From: Deltaproteobacteria bacterium GWB2_55_19
GTDB taxonomy: Bacteria > Desulfobacterota > GWC2-55-46
Reading direction: 5' to 3'
Assembly (NCBI GenBank): GCA_001797465.1
Contig: MGPQ01000010.1
Location: 186,001 to 250,000 of the forward strand
Length of the DNA stretch: 64,000 nt
Below are positions 33,083 to 42,220 of the stretch, piece by piece. The notes beneath the pieces are model-generated. The model ran no database searches and was not told the origin of the DNA. It saw only the letters and a list, made by a program, of their open reading frames with translations. Each line of letters starts with the position of its first letter. Position 1 is the first letter of the stretch. The translations under genes were made by a program, and so were the position numbers.

Positions 33083-35257
33083 CTAAACAGTAAGCCGGGA
33101 CAGGTCAGCTATCCTCCAGTACAGGCCCCGGAGAGAGCTTAAAAGGGAGAGCCTGTTATTCCTCACCCCCTCGTCCTCGGCCATGACCATGACCTTGTCA
33201 AAGAAGGCGTCTATGTCTCCTTTAATGGATGCGAGGGTCGAAAATACAGCCTCGTAGTCGCCCTTTTGCCAGTATCCCTCTATCTTCGGCGCTATCTCTT
33301 TTTCGGTATTGTATAGGCTCGCCTCCTCGGGGAGCGAGAAGAGGGATTCGTCCACCTTATCCGTCGTAATCGTCGCCCCTTTCAAGATGTTCGAGACCCT
33401 CTTGAAGGCGACGACAAGCGAGGCGCATGCCGGGTCCTTCTTGAAGCCTTCAAGGGCCTTTACCCTCTTGACCGCGTCCACTACGTCGAACCACGGCGCC
33501 GAGAGGACCGCGTCGATTGAGTCGAACGAGAGGTCTTGGGAGAGGAGCTGGTTCTTAAGCCTCTCCTTGAAGAACTCGAGGACGGCCTCTTTCGTCTCCT
33601 CGCGCCCCTTAAGGAGCTTCTTGCCGAGGAAGTCCAGCGCGGCGTCGACGAGCCCGTCAAGAGGCGCCCTGAAGCCCTTGTCGAGTATTATGGCTATTAT
33701 GCCGAGCGCCTGTCTGCGGAGCGCGTACTGGTCCTGCGCGCCTGTCGGTATGAGCCCGACGCCGAAGCACCCGGTGATGGTGTCGAGCTTGTCGGCAATC
33801 GACACTATCGCGCCGGGTACAGACACCGGGAGCGCCCCGCCGGAGGCGGACGGAAGGTAGTGCTCGTATATGGCGGTTGCGACCTCTTCGACCTCTCCCT
33901 CCCTCCTCGCGTATATGGCGCCCATGACGCCCTGGAGCTTCGGGAACTCCCCTACCATGCCGGAGGTAAGGTCGGCCTTGGCGAGGAGGGCGGCCCTTCC
34001 GAGCACGCACTTGGCGTAGAGGCCGGGGTCTGCGTTGGATCTATCGAGCGAGGCGGGGTCGAGTGCGTCTGTTGCGAAATCGGCCGGTTTTTCTCCGACA
34101 TCAACGGCCCTTGAGAAGCCGAGCTTCGCGCCTATAAAAATGGCGAGCGATGCGAACCTCTCGACCTTCTCGTAAGAGGTCCCGAGCTTCGCCTGGAAGA
34201 CGACGCCCTTAAGCGCGTCTACCCTGTCGACGAGCCTCTTCTTTATGTCCTGCTCGTAGTAGAACTTAGCGTCGTTCAGGCGCGCGCGGAGCACGCGTTC
34301 GTTCCCCTTCCTCACCACATCCATGTCAGTCGCCCTGGTATTGGCGACGGTGAGGAAGTACGGCATGAGAGCGCCGCTCCTGTTGACGATGGAAAAGTAC
34401 CTCTGGTGCTCCCGCATCGCGTTCACGATGACGTCGCGCGGCAGAGTCAGGAACTCTTCGCTGAAAGAGCCCCGGAGCACCACCGGGTACTCGACGAGAT
34501 AGGTCACCTCTTCCACAAGCCCCTCGTCCGGGAGGACCCTGCCGTCGGCCTTTCCCGCCTCATGAAGGAGCCCCTGTTCGATGATGGATCTCCTCTCAGC
34601 CGGATCGACTATGACATGCGCGTCCCGGAGCTTCTTTATGTAGGCGTCAGCGGAGCCGACCTCGAGCGGTCTTGTCCTGTCAGAGAGGAACCTGTGGCCG
34701 TAGGTGACGTTGCCGGCCTTTATATGGCCGAATGAGAAGTCGACAACGCGCCCGCCGTATACGGCGAGTATCCAGTGTATGGGTCTGGCGAACGAGATGT
34801 CGTAAGCCCCCCACCTCATCGCCTTTGCGAAAAAGTCCCTGTTGATGACGTCGAGCAGTATGCCGGGGAGTATCTTTTCCGTATCTTCGCCCTTTATCTC
34901 CTTTGTCGCACAGAGGTACTCGCCCTTGTCGGTCTTGACCCTCCGTAGGTCCTCTATCGCGACCCCCTGGGCCTTCGCGAAGCCGATGAGCGCGCCCGAG
35001 GGGTTGCCCTTTTCGTCGAATGCGGACTTGACCTGCGGCCCCCTTACCTCGACCTTCGCGTCCGGCTGTCTTTCGGCCATACCAGTGGCCATGAGGGCGA
35101 GTCTCCGGGGAGTCCCGACGGAGAGCACCGCCTCGTAGGATATCTTCCTTGAATCAAGGGATTTTTTTAGGAAGGCCTCGAGCGAGCCCAATGCCTTTGG
35201 CACAAAACCCGCCGGCATCTCTTCAGTGCCTATCTCGAACAGGAGGTCCTTTGACAT
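33083..35257 (-). CDS. glyS: glycyl-tRNA synthetase beta subunit
   Basis: 724 residues from ATG 35257; MSKDLLFEIGTEEMPAGFVP is the family N-terminus, so the longer frame to 35506 is rejected. It contains the characteristic GPQVKSAFD, MRWG and RPIHWILAVYGG segments. Farther on come the HD-type core and a C-terminal anticodon-binding (DALR-like) domain. GlyS pairs with GlyQ (alpha) to charge tRNA-Gly in the alpha2beta2 enzyme. glyQ usually precedes it but is absent here: upstream lies a 380-bp non-coding stretch and a plus-strand tRNA. Confidence 0.96.
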   Translation of the reverse strand: MSKDLLFEIGTEEMPAGFVPKALGSLEAFLKKSLDSRKISYEAVLSVGTPRRLALMATGMAERQPDAKVEVRGPQVKSAFDEKGNPSGALIGFAKAQGVAIEDLRRVKTDKGEYLCATKEIKGEDTEKILPGILLDVINRDFFAKAMRWGAYDISFARPIHWILAVYGGRVVDFSFGHIKAGNVTYGHRFLSDRTRPLEVGSADAYIKKLRDAHVIVDPAERRSIIEQGLLHEAGKADGRVLPDEGLVEEVTYLVEYPVVLRGSFSEEFLTLPRDVIVNAMREHQRYFSIVNRSGALMPYFLTVANTRATDMDVVRKGNERVLRARLNDAKFYYEQDIKKRLVDRVDALKGVVFQAKLGTSYEKVERFASLAIFIGAKLGFSRAVDVGEKPADFATDALDPASLDRSNADPGLYAKCVLGRAALLAKADLTSGMVGEFPKLQGVMGAIYARREGEVEEVATAIYEHYLPSASGGALPVSVPGAIVSIADKLDTITGCFGVGLIPTGAQDQYALRRQALGIIAIILDKGFRAPLDGLVDAALDFLGKKLLKGREETKEAVLEFFKERLKNQLLSQDLSFDSIDAVLSAPWFDVVDAVKRVKALEGFKKDPACASLVVAFKRVSNILKGATITTDKVDESLFSLPEEASLYNTEKEIAPKIEGYWQKGDYEAVFSTLASIKGDIDAFFDKVMVMAEDEGVRNNRLSLLSSLRGLYWRIADLSRLTV

Positions 35258-35364
35258 AAGTTTTATAAAAATACCAGAACTGTGATTAATTTCAACTCTA
35301 TTCTCTCGCTTGTGTTGTATAAATATAAGAGGCGATAAAGGGGTGAGGATTGAGAAAGATACCC

Positions 35365-35481
35365 CTGGCAAGCCCGGAGACCAGGACCGCGTAAAGCGTT
35401 TGACGCGATAGGGCGCCTTGTGCAGAGGACGTCCGCGCGCGAAGGTCTTAAGGGCGCAAGCCCCATTAAATGGCTTGCCAG
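35365..35481 (+). ncRNA. candidate structured RNA upstream of tRNA(CAT)
   Basis: A 10-bp perfect closing stem CTGGCAAGCC (35365-35374) / GGCTTGCCAG (35472-35481) encloses 97 nt. Inside are AGACC/GGTCT (35378-35382 / 35444-35448) and a GGGC-GCAA-GCCC hairpin with a GNRA tetraloop (35452-35463). A T-run, ATATTTTT, follows on plus. No coding frame fits. I cannot assign it to a known class; the strand is inferred from the T-run. Confidence 0.45.
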
Positions 35482-35524
35482 AGATATTTTTCCGCGATTT
35501 CTGCACCCTACCGTGTAAAACGGC

Positions 35525-35554
35525 TTGACAAATAAGGGCTTATTTTCATAAAAT
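35525..35554 (+). promoter_or_regulatory. promoter of tRNA(CAT)
   Basis: TTGACA (35525-35530), 18-nt spacer, TAAAAT (35549-35554). The predicted start is near 35561, 75 nt before the tRNA. Confidence 0.75.
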
Positions 35555-35635
35555 GAAAAGATTCACGGAAGACGCGCTCTTTTGGAATATGATTGCGTAA
35601 CGGGCCGGGGCAGGAAACCGGCTTTGTCTGCCGAA

Positions 35636-35711
35636 GGGCCCATAGCTCAGTTGGAAGAGCCACCGGCTCATAACCGGTCGGTCCCTGGTTCGAGCCCAGG
35701 TGGGCCCACCA
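35636..35711 (+). tRNA. tRNA with CAT anticodon (second in window)
   Basis: Acceptor GGGCCCA/TGGGCCC, discriminator A and encoded CCA. The anticodon CAT is at 35669-35671 in loop CTCATAA, with T-loop TTCGAGC. It could be Met elongator or Ile2; it differs in sequence from the CAT tRNA at 10618, so the two may be the Met/Ile2 pair. Confidence 0.95.
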
Positions 35712-35773
35712 TTTTTTTTAAAGAACCTGCATTATGGCCCGCGCAAGCGCGGCGCCGGGACCTGGAGGTCTTT

Positions 35774-36502
35774 TTGCGCGACAGCATGAAATACCTTGAG
35801 AGGATCCAGAGGATAGACCTGGAGATCAAGGGGTTCGACGAAGAGGGGAAGTCCTACGCGCTTAAGCTTGAAAATCTCGCCTCTGAAATAGAGGCGGCAA
35901 AGAAGAACGCTGAAACACTCGGCCAGGAGGCCGAAGCCATAAGGGCGCTTATCAAGGGGTCGGAAGAGAAGATAAGGGAGAGCGCCGAGCGGACAGGCAA
36001 AGACGAAAAAAAGATGGGTGCGGTAAAGAACGACAGGGAGCTGAGCGCCCTTACCAAGGAGATAAACGCCGCGAACAAGACTAAAAAACTCTGCGAGATG
36101 GAAATGGCGGCTCACGCCCAGAAGCTCGACGAGAAGAACGCGGCGTTGAAGGCGGCAGAGGACTTTGTCGCCGGGAAGACCGTTGAGGCCGAGTCTCTCA
36201 AGACCGAAATCGAGGCCAAAAACACCGAATGGAAAGAGGCGCTCGGAAAGAAAGAGGCGGAAAAGACGTCGCTTAAGGCGAATGTAAGGCCCGAGGTCTT
36301 CAGGAAGTACGAGATGATCAGGTCGAGAAGGGGCGGCCTGGGCCTGGCGCTCGTAAAGAACGAAACTTGTCAGGGCTGTTATATCCACATCCCCCCGCAG
36401 GTCTACATCCAGCTCAAAAGAGGGACGGACGAACTCATGACATGCCCTCACTGCCACCGCATACTCTACGTAGAGAGCCAGGGCCAGCTCGAGGCGATAT
36501 AA
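35774..36502 (+). CDS. C4-type zinc-ribbon coiled-coil protein (DUF164/CdsZ-like)
   Basis: About 242 residues. Residues about 5-175 are a long coiled coil (MKYLERIQRIDLEIKGFDEE onward). The C-terminus has two Cys pairs, CQGCY and CPHCH, forming a zinc ribbon (TCQGCYIHIPPQVY...LMTCPHCHRILY). This is the widespread DUF164 family, linked by others to nucleic-acid or ribosome-associated roles. A TTG at 35774 has GGAGG 6 nt upstream; ATG 35786 is the alternative. A longer frame through the tRNA is spurious. It is co-directional with rnhA and rnpB. Confidence 0.87.
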   Translation: MRDSMKYLERIQRIDLEIKGFDEEGKSYALKLENLASEIEAAKKNAETLGQEAEAIRALIKGSEEKIRESAERTGKDEKKMGAVKNDRELSALTKEINAANKTKKLCEMEMAAHAQKLDEKNAALKAAEDFVAGKTVEAESLKTEIEAKNTEWKEALGKKEAEKTSLKANVRPEVFRKYEMIRSRRGGLGLALVKNETCQGCYIHIPPQVYIQLKRGTDELMTCPHCHRILYVESQGQLEAI

Positions 36503-36506
36503 GGCA

Positions 36507-37124
36507 ATGCCCGGCAAACCCGCGGACCTCTCAACCGTTGATAAGTTCCTCGAGGAGCTCTCTGATACACTCGACATCCGGAAGACGATAACCAAACTCG
36601 GATTAACTGAAGAAGACGCGCGGACTTTCCTGCTCGGCCTAAGGAAGAAAAAAAAGTCCGGCGTTGTCATGGATTTATTCGTGGGGCGTGAAGCGAGCGC
36701 CTCCGTCCGCGCGCCTCTGAGGTGCGTAGTCAACATCGACGGTGCCTCTCGCGGAAACCCCGGAAAGGCCGGGGCCGGGGCGCTCATAAAAGACGTCGAA
36801 GGCCGCGTCCTCAAGGCCCTGAAAAAATACCTCGGCAAAGCGACCAACAACGTCGCAGAGTACAGCGCGCTTCTCGTGGCACTCAAGGGGGCCTCTGACC
36901 TCGGTTGCAGGGAAATAGAGGTCCTCGCAGACTCGGAACTGCTCGTAAAACAGATAAACGGCGTCTACAAGGTAAAGAGCGAAGACCTACGGCCCCTCTA
37001 CGAAGAGGCGGTCTCTCTCCTCAAAGGGTTCAAGTCTTACAAGGTAAGACACGTATACAGGGAACAGAACTCGGCCGCGGACAAACTCGCCAATGAGGCG
37101 ATCGACTCCGCCGAGCATAGATAA
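36507..37124 (+). CDS. RNase HI-family protein with N-terminal extension
   Basis: 205 residues. The RNase H fold occupies residues about 73-200: NIDGASRGNPGKAGAGALI gives the first catalytic Asp, NNVAEYSALLVAL the catalytic Glu, VLADSELLVKQI the second Asp, and REQNSAADKLANEAID the last Asp. The N-terminal 70 residues are an uncharacterised helical extension with a basic Arg/Lys patch. It would cleave RNA in RNA-DNA hybrids. It starts 4 bp after the zinc-ribbon gene and ends 5 bp before rnpB. Confidence 0.92.
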   Translation: MPGKPADLSTVDKFLEELSDTLDIRKTITKLGLTEEDARTFLLGLRKKKKSGVVMDLFVGREASASVRAPLRCVVNIDGASRGNPGKAGAGALIKDVEGRVLKALKKYLGKATNNVAEYSALLVALKGASDLGCREIEVLADSELLVKQINGVYKVKSEDLRPLYEEAVSLLKGFKSYKVRHVYREQNSAADKLANEAIDSAEHR

Positions 37125-37129
37125 GGCTT

Positions 37130-37519
37130 ACCGGAGGGTGCAGGGCGGCCGCTGTCGTGAGAACGATAGAGGAAAGTCCGGACACCGCAGGGCAGGGAGG
37201 TCGTTAACGACGACCGGGGGCGACCCCAGGGAAAGGGCCACAGAAAAGGAGACCGCCTCGGGGGATTTATTCTCCGGGGCAAGGGTGAAAAGGCGGGGCA
37301 AGAGCCCGCCAGGGCGCCGGGTGACCGGCGTCAATTGGCAACCCCCTCCCGGTGCAAGGCCAAATAGGTTCCGCAATAAGTGCGGCCCGTACTTGTTTCC
37401 CGCGAGGGAATGGCGGAACGGGTTGGCCGCTTGAGCCGCGCGGCAACGCGCGGCCCAGTTGAATGGCCGCCGGCCCGGGAAACCGGGCTTACAGGATCCG
37501 GCTTACGGCGCCCTCCGGT
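37130..37519 (+). ncRNA. rnpB: RNase P RNA, bacterial type A
   Basis: The catalytic RNA that trims tRNA 5' ends. It has GAGGAAAGTCCGGAC (37169-37183), the universal P4/CR-I core, and its partner ACAGGATCCGGCTTACGG (from 37491). The P1 helix is ACCGGAGGG (37130-37138) with CCCTCCGGT (37511-37519). About 390 nt, usual for the class. A TATTTTTAT follows. It directly abuts the RNase HI gene. Confidence 0.96.
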
Positions 37520-37530
37520 ATTTTTATCTG

Positions 37531-37741
37531 AAAATTGTTATTTTTTCTGACTGCCCGGCGCAGGGCCAAAGTCTCGAAAGGAGCCTTTGACCATATTAAT
37601 GTCCATTCCCGTTCGATACGGATTTGCCCGTCCGGCCAGGACTGTGTCAGGACGTAAATAAAAAAGCTCACATATTCCCATATATGCTGCGCTTTTTATT
37701 TCCGCTTTCCTTGACCTCAGAAAAAATACCTAATCTTTAGA
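37531..37741. repeat. 210-bp dispersed repeat with variable centre, copy 1
   Basis: Matches 63297-63507. The left arm is (A)AATTGTTATTTTT...GACTGC..GGCGCAGGGCCAAAGT. A centre of about 40 bp is unrelated between copies. The right arm starts GTTCGATACGGATTTGCCCG, continues through AGGACTGTGTCAGG and holds an inverted repeat AAATAAAAA-GC / GC-TTTTTATTT. It ends CCTAATCTTTAGAG. It lies right after rnpB. The GATACGGATTTGCCCGTCC core also occurs three times at 61235-61440. Confidence 0.85.
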
Positions 37742-38138
37742 GATAACCTTTAGTTAGAAGTTTTGGAAGATCACCAGTCTGCAAGGTATTCCTCTTAATC
37801 CCCTCACCCATCTCTCACAAGGAGAGATGGGACTTTACGGAGAGGGCAACAGAAGAGAGAGTCAACTGGCCGTAAGCAGGTAAAAAGCCGTGTTCCCGCA
37901 GGAAAAACCCTCTGTCGTTTCGTCAGTTAACGCTTTTTAATCCTTGACTCTCCGAGGTTTAACTTCCCTGTCTTATAAGGTTATTGTTTTAGCTTAAGTC
38001 GCTTATTTTAGCTGATGGCTTTCGGTGACGGGCGTCACCGGATTTTTTTGCGGGACAGCTTAACATCGCCTCGAATTCGTATATATTTTGCAATTTATGG
38101 ACGGGCCGAGGCCCGTAGTTTCCTGGAGAGGATAGGAC
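37742..38138. other. intergenic region before adenylate cyclase
   Basis: About 400 bp without a supportable gene. It holds CATCTCTC/GAGAGATG-type inverted bases near 37809-37829, relatives of the CCTCCCC hairpins, and AT-rich sequence further on. The cyclase ribosome site CTGGAGAGGA is at its end. Confidence 0.5.
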
Positions 38139-39572
38139 TTGCGGATAGGGATAAAAATAAAGCTTGCGCTCGTGCTCTCGGGCCTTCTTTTCCTTACTGC
38201 TTTTACCATCGGCGCGATCCTCATCGCGCATCAGAGGTCGTCCCTTGAGGCGCAGATGCGCTCCATGGCCGGGACTATCACGCACGAGTTCGCGAGCGAC
38301 GCCAAGATCCCGCTCATGCAGAAGGACACCCTTGCCATGTCCCTCCTCGTCCAGACTATCATGAAGTATCCCGGCATACAGGACGCCTATATCCTCAACT
38401 ACAACTTCCAGATAGAGGCCCATAGGGAGATCCCGGAGATAGGTCTGCTCTTCTACGAGGGCAAGGACCTCATAGCAAAGACCGAGGGGCCTGCCCCCTG
38501 GCTCATAAAGGAGGGCGACGGGCTTATTACCTTCGTCTCTCCCATCATATTCCAGCAGACGACAGTCGGGTACACGGCGGTCGCTTTTTCGGACAGCTTC
38601 ATAAAGGAGAGGGTGCTCCTCGCGATAAAGAGGGTGGCTATAATCGGCTCTGTCGCGGTCGTGCTCGTCTCGCTCCTCTCCATCCCGCTTTCCTCGACGC
38701 TTTTAAGGCCTATATTCCGGCTCTTGCGGGGGACCAAAGAGATAGCGATGGGCAACTTCGATTACCGTATCCCCGAGGGCGGCAAGGACGAGATAGGCGA
38801 CCTCGTGAGCTCATTCAACAGGATGGGCTCGGAGTTGAAGAAGAAGGAGATATTGAAGGGCGTTTTCAACAGGTACGTGAGCGCGCACGTCGCCGACGAG
38901 ATATTGAAGGAGCCGGAGCGCATAAGGCTCGGCGGCGACAGAAGAGAGGTCACCGTCCTCTTCGCCGATATCCGGGGGTTCACCTCCATAACGCAGAGGT
39001 TGTCCCCGGAGGAGACGGTAGAGGTCTTGAACAGCTACTTTACGCTCATCACCGAGATAATATTCCGTTTCGAGGGGACGATAGACAAGTTCATCGGGGA
39101 CGCCGTCATGTGCGTCTTTGGCGCGCCGATAAGCATGCCTGGGCACCTGGAGCAGGGTGTCGCGTCGGCGATGGCCATACAGCTCGCCATAGACGAGGTG
39201 AACAAGATAAGGGGGGGCCGCGGGCTCGTCACCTTCAAGATGGGCATAGGGCTCGCATCAGGCACGGTCATCGTCGGCAACATGGGCTCACATACGAGGA
39301 TGGACTACACCGCCGTCGGGGACGCCGTGAACATGGCCTCGCGCCTTACAGACCTCGCGAAGGGCGGGGACATCCTCGTAGGCGAGGATGTCTACAAGTC
39401 TTTAGCGGATAAGGTAACGGCTACGAAGATGGAGAGCGTTTCCATAAAGGGCGTGGATGCGCCGGTCACGCTTTATAATATTTCGGGGCTCAAAGGCAGG
39501 TTCGCCGAAGAGGTCATTGAGATAATAAAAGACGCCATCCCCGAGCTTGAGAGGCAGGGCCTTGTCATATAG
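38139..39572 (+). CDS. membrane-bound class III adenylate cyclase with HAMP
   Basis: 477 residues from a TTG at 38139 that follows GGAGAGGA. TM1 spans about residues 8-29, a periplasmic sensor 30-165, TM2 168-190 and HAMP 191-245. The catalytic domain (about 265-440) has VLFADIRGFTSI (metal Asp), EGTIDKFIGDAVM (adenine-selecting Lys) and MDYTAVGDAVNMASRL (Asp partner and transition-state Asn/Arg). The Lys/Asp pair predicts ATP to cAMP, not GTP. It is an environmental sensor whose ligand is unknown. Its stop lies inside the start of the next gene. Confidence 0.92.
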   Translation: MRIGIKIKLALVLSGLLFLTAFTIGAILIAHQRSSLEAQMRSMAGTITHEFASDAKIPLMQKDTLAMSLLVQTIMKYPGIQDAYILNYNFQIEAHREIPEIGLLFYEGKDLIAKTEGPAPWLIKEGDGLITFVSPIIFQQTTVGYTAVAFSDSFIKERVLLAIKRVAIIGSVAVVLVSLLSIPLSSTLLRPIFRLLRGTKEIAMGNFDYRIPEGGKDEIGDLVSSFNRMGSELKKKEILKGVFNRYVSAHVADEILKEPERIRLGGDRREVTVLFADIRGFTSITQRLSPEETVEVLNSYFTLITEIIFRFEGTIDKFIGDAVMCVFGAPISMPGHLEQGVASAMAIQLAIDEVNKIRGGRGLVTFKMGIGLASGTVIVGNMGSHTRMDYTAVGDAVNMASRLTDLAKGGDILVGEDVYKSLADKVTATKMESVSIKGVDAPVTLYNISGLKGRFAEEVIEIIKDAIPELERQGLVI

Positions 39573-40362
39573 ATATGTCTTACTCATAGGGCTTCTTCTC
39601 GTTGTTGCCGGCTGTGTGCAGATGTCCCCCAGGTACATGAAGGGGACCGAGTACGAGCGGGCGCTCTTTCTCTACGAGAACGGCAGGCTTGAAGAGGCGC
39701 TCAAAAAAGCGGATTCGATACCGAAGGAGAGCGCCGACTATAAGTACGCCAGAAGGCTCATTACCGACATAAACTCCGCTTACACGATGATATCGAGGAG
39801 GCACGCGGACCTCGCCGACGACCTTGAAAAGGCGGGCATCTACGGGGTTGCGATAGAGGAGTACAGGCTGGCGCTCCGTTATAACCCGTCGAACGCGCTT
39901 GCGAAGGGCAAGATAGGGTCTCTAACCGAGGCGCTCGATGAGAACAGGGGCGCGGACAACAAGAGGGTCGTCCGGGACAGGAAGAGGAAGGACGAGCGCG
40001 ACGAGCCCGAGTATCAGGCTAACCTGCATTACATGAAGGGGAAGATGTACTATGAAACGAAGGAATGGGGGCGCGCCGTCGAGGAGCTCTCGGACGTCTT
40101 GAAGCTCGTCCCTGTGTACATGAACACCGAGGAGCTCCTTGTAAAGGCGAAGAAGGAGCGCGACAGGGCCGTGGAAAGGCTCATAAAGAGCGGGATATCG
40201 TATTTCCAGTCCGAGGAGATGGAATTTGCGATACGGGAGTGGGACTCGGCGCTCGACCTCGACCCCGGAAACAAGACCGCGGCGGATTACCGCTCCCGCG
40301 CGGAAGCGATCATGGAGAGGCTAAAGAACATAAGGGAGAAGCAGGAGAAGAGGCCGCTGTAA
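39562..40362 (+). CDS. TPR-like lipoprotein
   Basis: About 266 residues. The lipobox VAGC gives Cys18 from a TTG at 39562; TTG 39547 is an alternative. No ATG exists upstream of the signal. The mature part has tetratricopeptide-like helices, with repeats such as YERALFLYENGRLEEAL, YGVAIEEYRLALRYNPSNAL, WGRAVEELSDVLKLVP and FAIREWDSALDLDPGNKTA. It overlaps the adenylate cyclase stop, so it is translationally linked and may be its accessory. It is probably a periplasmic scaffold anchored to a membrane; the function is unknown. Confidence 0.85.
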   Translation: MSYRYVLLIGLLLVVAGCVQMSPRYMKGTEYERALFLYENGRLEEALKKADSIPKESADYKYARRLITDINSAYTMISRRHADLADDLEKAGIYGVAIEEYRLALRYNPSNALAKGKIGSLTEALDENRGADNKRVVRDRKRKDERDEPEYQANLHYMKGKMYYETKEWGRAVEELSDVLKLVPVYMNTEELLVKAKKERDRAVERLIKSGISYFQSEEMEFAIREWDSALDLDPGNKTAADYRSRAEAIMERLKNIREKQEKRPL

Positions 40363-40390
40363 GCGGGGATATTGGCTTTTTTCGAAAGGC

Positions 40391-40553
40391 CTTTTTGCGC
40401 GCTCCGCGCGCTTTTGTCGATGGCTCCGAGCGCTTCCTTCCTCCCCTTCCTCGTTCGCTCGCCCCCTGAGCGCTTCGCGTCTATCCACCCTCGGCTCGCT
40501 CACCCCAGCCGCCCTTAGGCGCTCTCCGCCATGCGCCCGTGTGTTTGTAAAAA
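40391..40553 (+). repeat. 160-bp GC-rich dispersed repeat, copy 4
   Basis: The best-preserved relative of copy 1: GCGCGCTCCGCGCGC, GATGGCTCCGAGCGCTTCC, TTCGTTCGCTCGCCCC, GCGCTTCGCGT, GGCTCGCTC and CCCTTAGGCGCTCTCCGCCA in order. It begins 28 bp after the lipoprotein stop. Confidence 0.82.
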
Positions 40554-40694
40554 TACAGCAAAATAATGTGGGTAGGCGCCGTCCACCAAATCTTTTGCGG
40601 GTTCAAGTCTGCGATCGGGACCCTTATTCATAACCCCGCCTGAGATTAAAACCCAACTGTAATTTTTTACTATCCTTTTCCGGATCCCTGTGCT

Positions 40695-40900
40695 ATGATT
40701 TATTGTTTTCGTTTACTCGACGCCATTCGGTCGGCGTCGGGCTGTGCGTTGGTTGGCCCCCCTTTTTTCAGGCTACCTCTAAAAATAGTCCTTTCTACTG
40801 ACCTGATTTTTAGAAATAGCCTTCAACCTCTCCCAGATTAACCTTTAACGATCCCGCCTAGACCGACTCATATTTGAGTAGGCAGTTTCCGGAGTATTTC
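40695..40900 (+). promoter_or_regulatory. promoter and structured leader of rhlE
   Basis: TATGAT (40695-40700) is the likely -10, giving a leader of about 190 nt. The leader holds CGACGCC/GGCGTCG (40718-40724/40733-40739), a CCCCCCTTTTTT tract near 40757-40768, and CTAAAAAT/ATTTTTAG (40779-40786/40806-40813). Long structured leaders are usual for cold-inducible DEAD-box helicase genes. Control here is inferred. Confidence 0.4.
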
Positions 40901-42202
40901 ATGTCATTCGATTCACTCGGCCTTCGCGCCGAACTGCTCGCCGCTGTCTCAACGGAGGGCTACACTATCCCCACGCCTATTCAGTCCAAGACCATCCCCT
41001 TGATACTTGAGGGGCGCGACGTACTTGCCGGGGCCCAGACCGGCACAGGCAAGACGGCCGCCTTCACCCTGCCGATGTTACAGCTCTTGAGCCTTAGCGG
41101 GCAGGGCGAAAAAGGTCGTTTCCCGAGGGCGCTTGTGCTCGCGCCGACGCGCGAGCTCGCGGCACAGGTCAACGAAAGCATCCGTACCTACGGCAGGAAC
41201 CTCCGCCAGAGCTCGACCGTCGTTTTCGGCGGCGTAGGCATACAACCGCAGATAGACGCATTAAGGCGCGGGGTGGACATACTCGTAGCGACGCCGGGGC
41301 GGCTCCTCGACCACGCCGGACAGGGTACGGTGAACCTCTCCAAAGTCGAGATACTGGTTTTGGACGAGGCCGACCGCATGCTGGACATGGGTTTCATCCA
41401 CGACATCAAGAGGATATTGAAGCTCCTCCCGTCCAAGAGGCAGAACCTGCTCTTTTCCGCGACGTACAATGACGAGGTCAAGCGTCTCGCCGACGGGCTC
41501 CTCCATAACCCCGCTCTCGTCGAGGTAGCGCGGAGGAACACCGCGGCTGAGAACGTCTCTCAGGTCGTGCACCCGGTCGGGCACACGCGCAAACGCGAAC
41601 TCCTCTCGCACCTTATAAGAGAGAAGGACTGGCGCCAGGCGCTCGTATTTACCCGCACCAAGCACGGCGCGAACAGGCTTGCGACGCAACTTGTGACCGA
41701 CGGCATAAACGCGACGGCCATCCACGGCAACAAGAGCCAGTCGGCGCGCACAAAGGCGCTCGCGGATTTCAAGAGCGGCGCGGTAAAGATACTGGTAGCC
41801 ACCGACATCGCCGCGCGCGGCCTTGACATCGACAGTCTCCCGCATGTCGTCAACTACGACCTCCCGAATGTCCCCGAGGACTATGTCCACCGTATTGGGA
41901 GGACAGGCCGGGCCGGGGCGAACGGTATCGCGCTCTCGCTCGTCTCGTCTGAAGAGAAGGACCTGCTTGTTAATATCCAGAGGCTCCTCGGCCGCAATAT
42001 CCCGGTCGAAGAGGTCCAGGGATTCAAGTTTGAGGCTTCATCAGGGTCCGCTCCTTCGACCAGGCAACCCGATGGGCGGCACGATCATAACCGTCCCCGT
42101 AGGCCAGACGGCTTTGGCGGAAACTCCTCGCGCCGCCCGTTCAGGCAGGGCAAAGAGGCGGCGGGGCGCAGGGGCGAGGCAACGGGACGCAAAGGACGAT
42201 AA
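40901..42202 (+). CDS. rhlE: DEAD-box RNA helicase, RhlE type
   Basis: 433 residues from ATG 40901 (GGAG 6 nt upstream); a TTG frame to 40874 is less likely. Motifs: Q-motif and [11 protein letters not shown] (I), PTRELAAQV (Ia), [11 protein letters not shown] (II), SAT (III), [11 protein letters not shown] (V) and [10 protein letters not shown] (VI). The C-terminal 60 residues are a basic RG/Arg-rich tail typical of RhlE. It unwinds RNA in ribosome assembly or mRNA decay. It is monocistronic, with a strong terminator. Confidence 0.95.
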   Translation: MSFDSLGLRAELLAAVSTEGYTIPTPIQSKTIPLILEGRDVLAGAQTGTGKTAAFTLPMLQLLSLSGQGEKGRFPRALVLAPTRELAAQVNESIRTYGRNLRQSSTVVFGGVGIQPQIDALRRGVDILVATPGRLLDHAGQGTVNLSKVEILVLDEADRMLDMGFIHDIKRILKLLPSKRQNLLFSATYNDEVKRLADGLLHNPALVEVARRNTAAENVSQVVHPVGHTRKRELLSHLIREKDWRQALVFTRTKHGANRLATQLVTDGINATAIHGNKSQSARTKALADFKSGAVKILVATDIAARGLDIDSLPHVVNYDLPNVPEDYVHRIGRTGRAGANGIALSLVSSEEKDLLVNIQRLLGRNIPVEEVQGFKFEASSGSAPSTRQPDGRHDHNRPRRPDGFGGNSSRRPFRQGKEAAGRRGEATGRKGR

Positions 42203-42220
42203 TAGGAGTTGCCTCAATCT

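Noticed and set aside
35582-35785. N-terminal extension of the zinc-ribbon protein
   Set aside because: It runs straight through the tRNA(CAT) gene; the family N-terminus begins at 35774/35786.
37093-37434. Open frames across the 3' end of the RNase HI gene
   Set aside because: The DNA is RNase P RNA with conserved P1 and P4 pairing.
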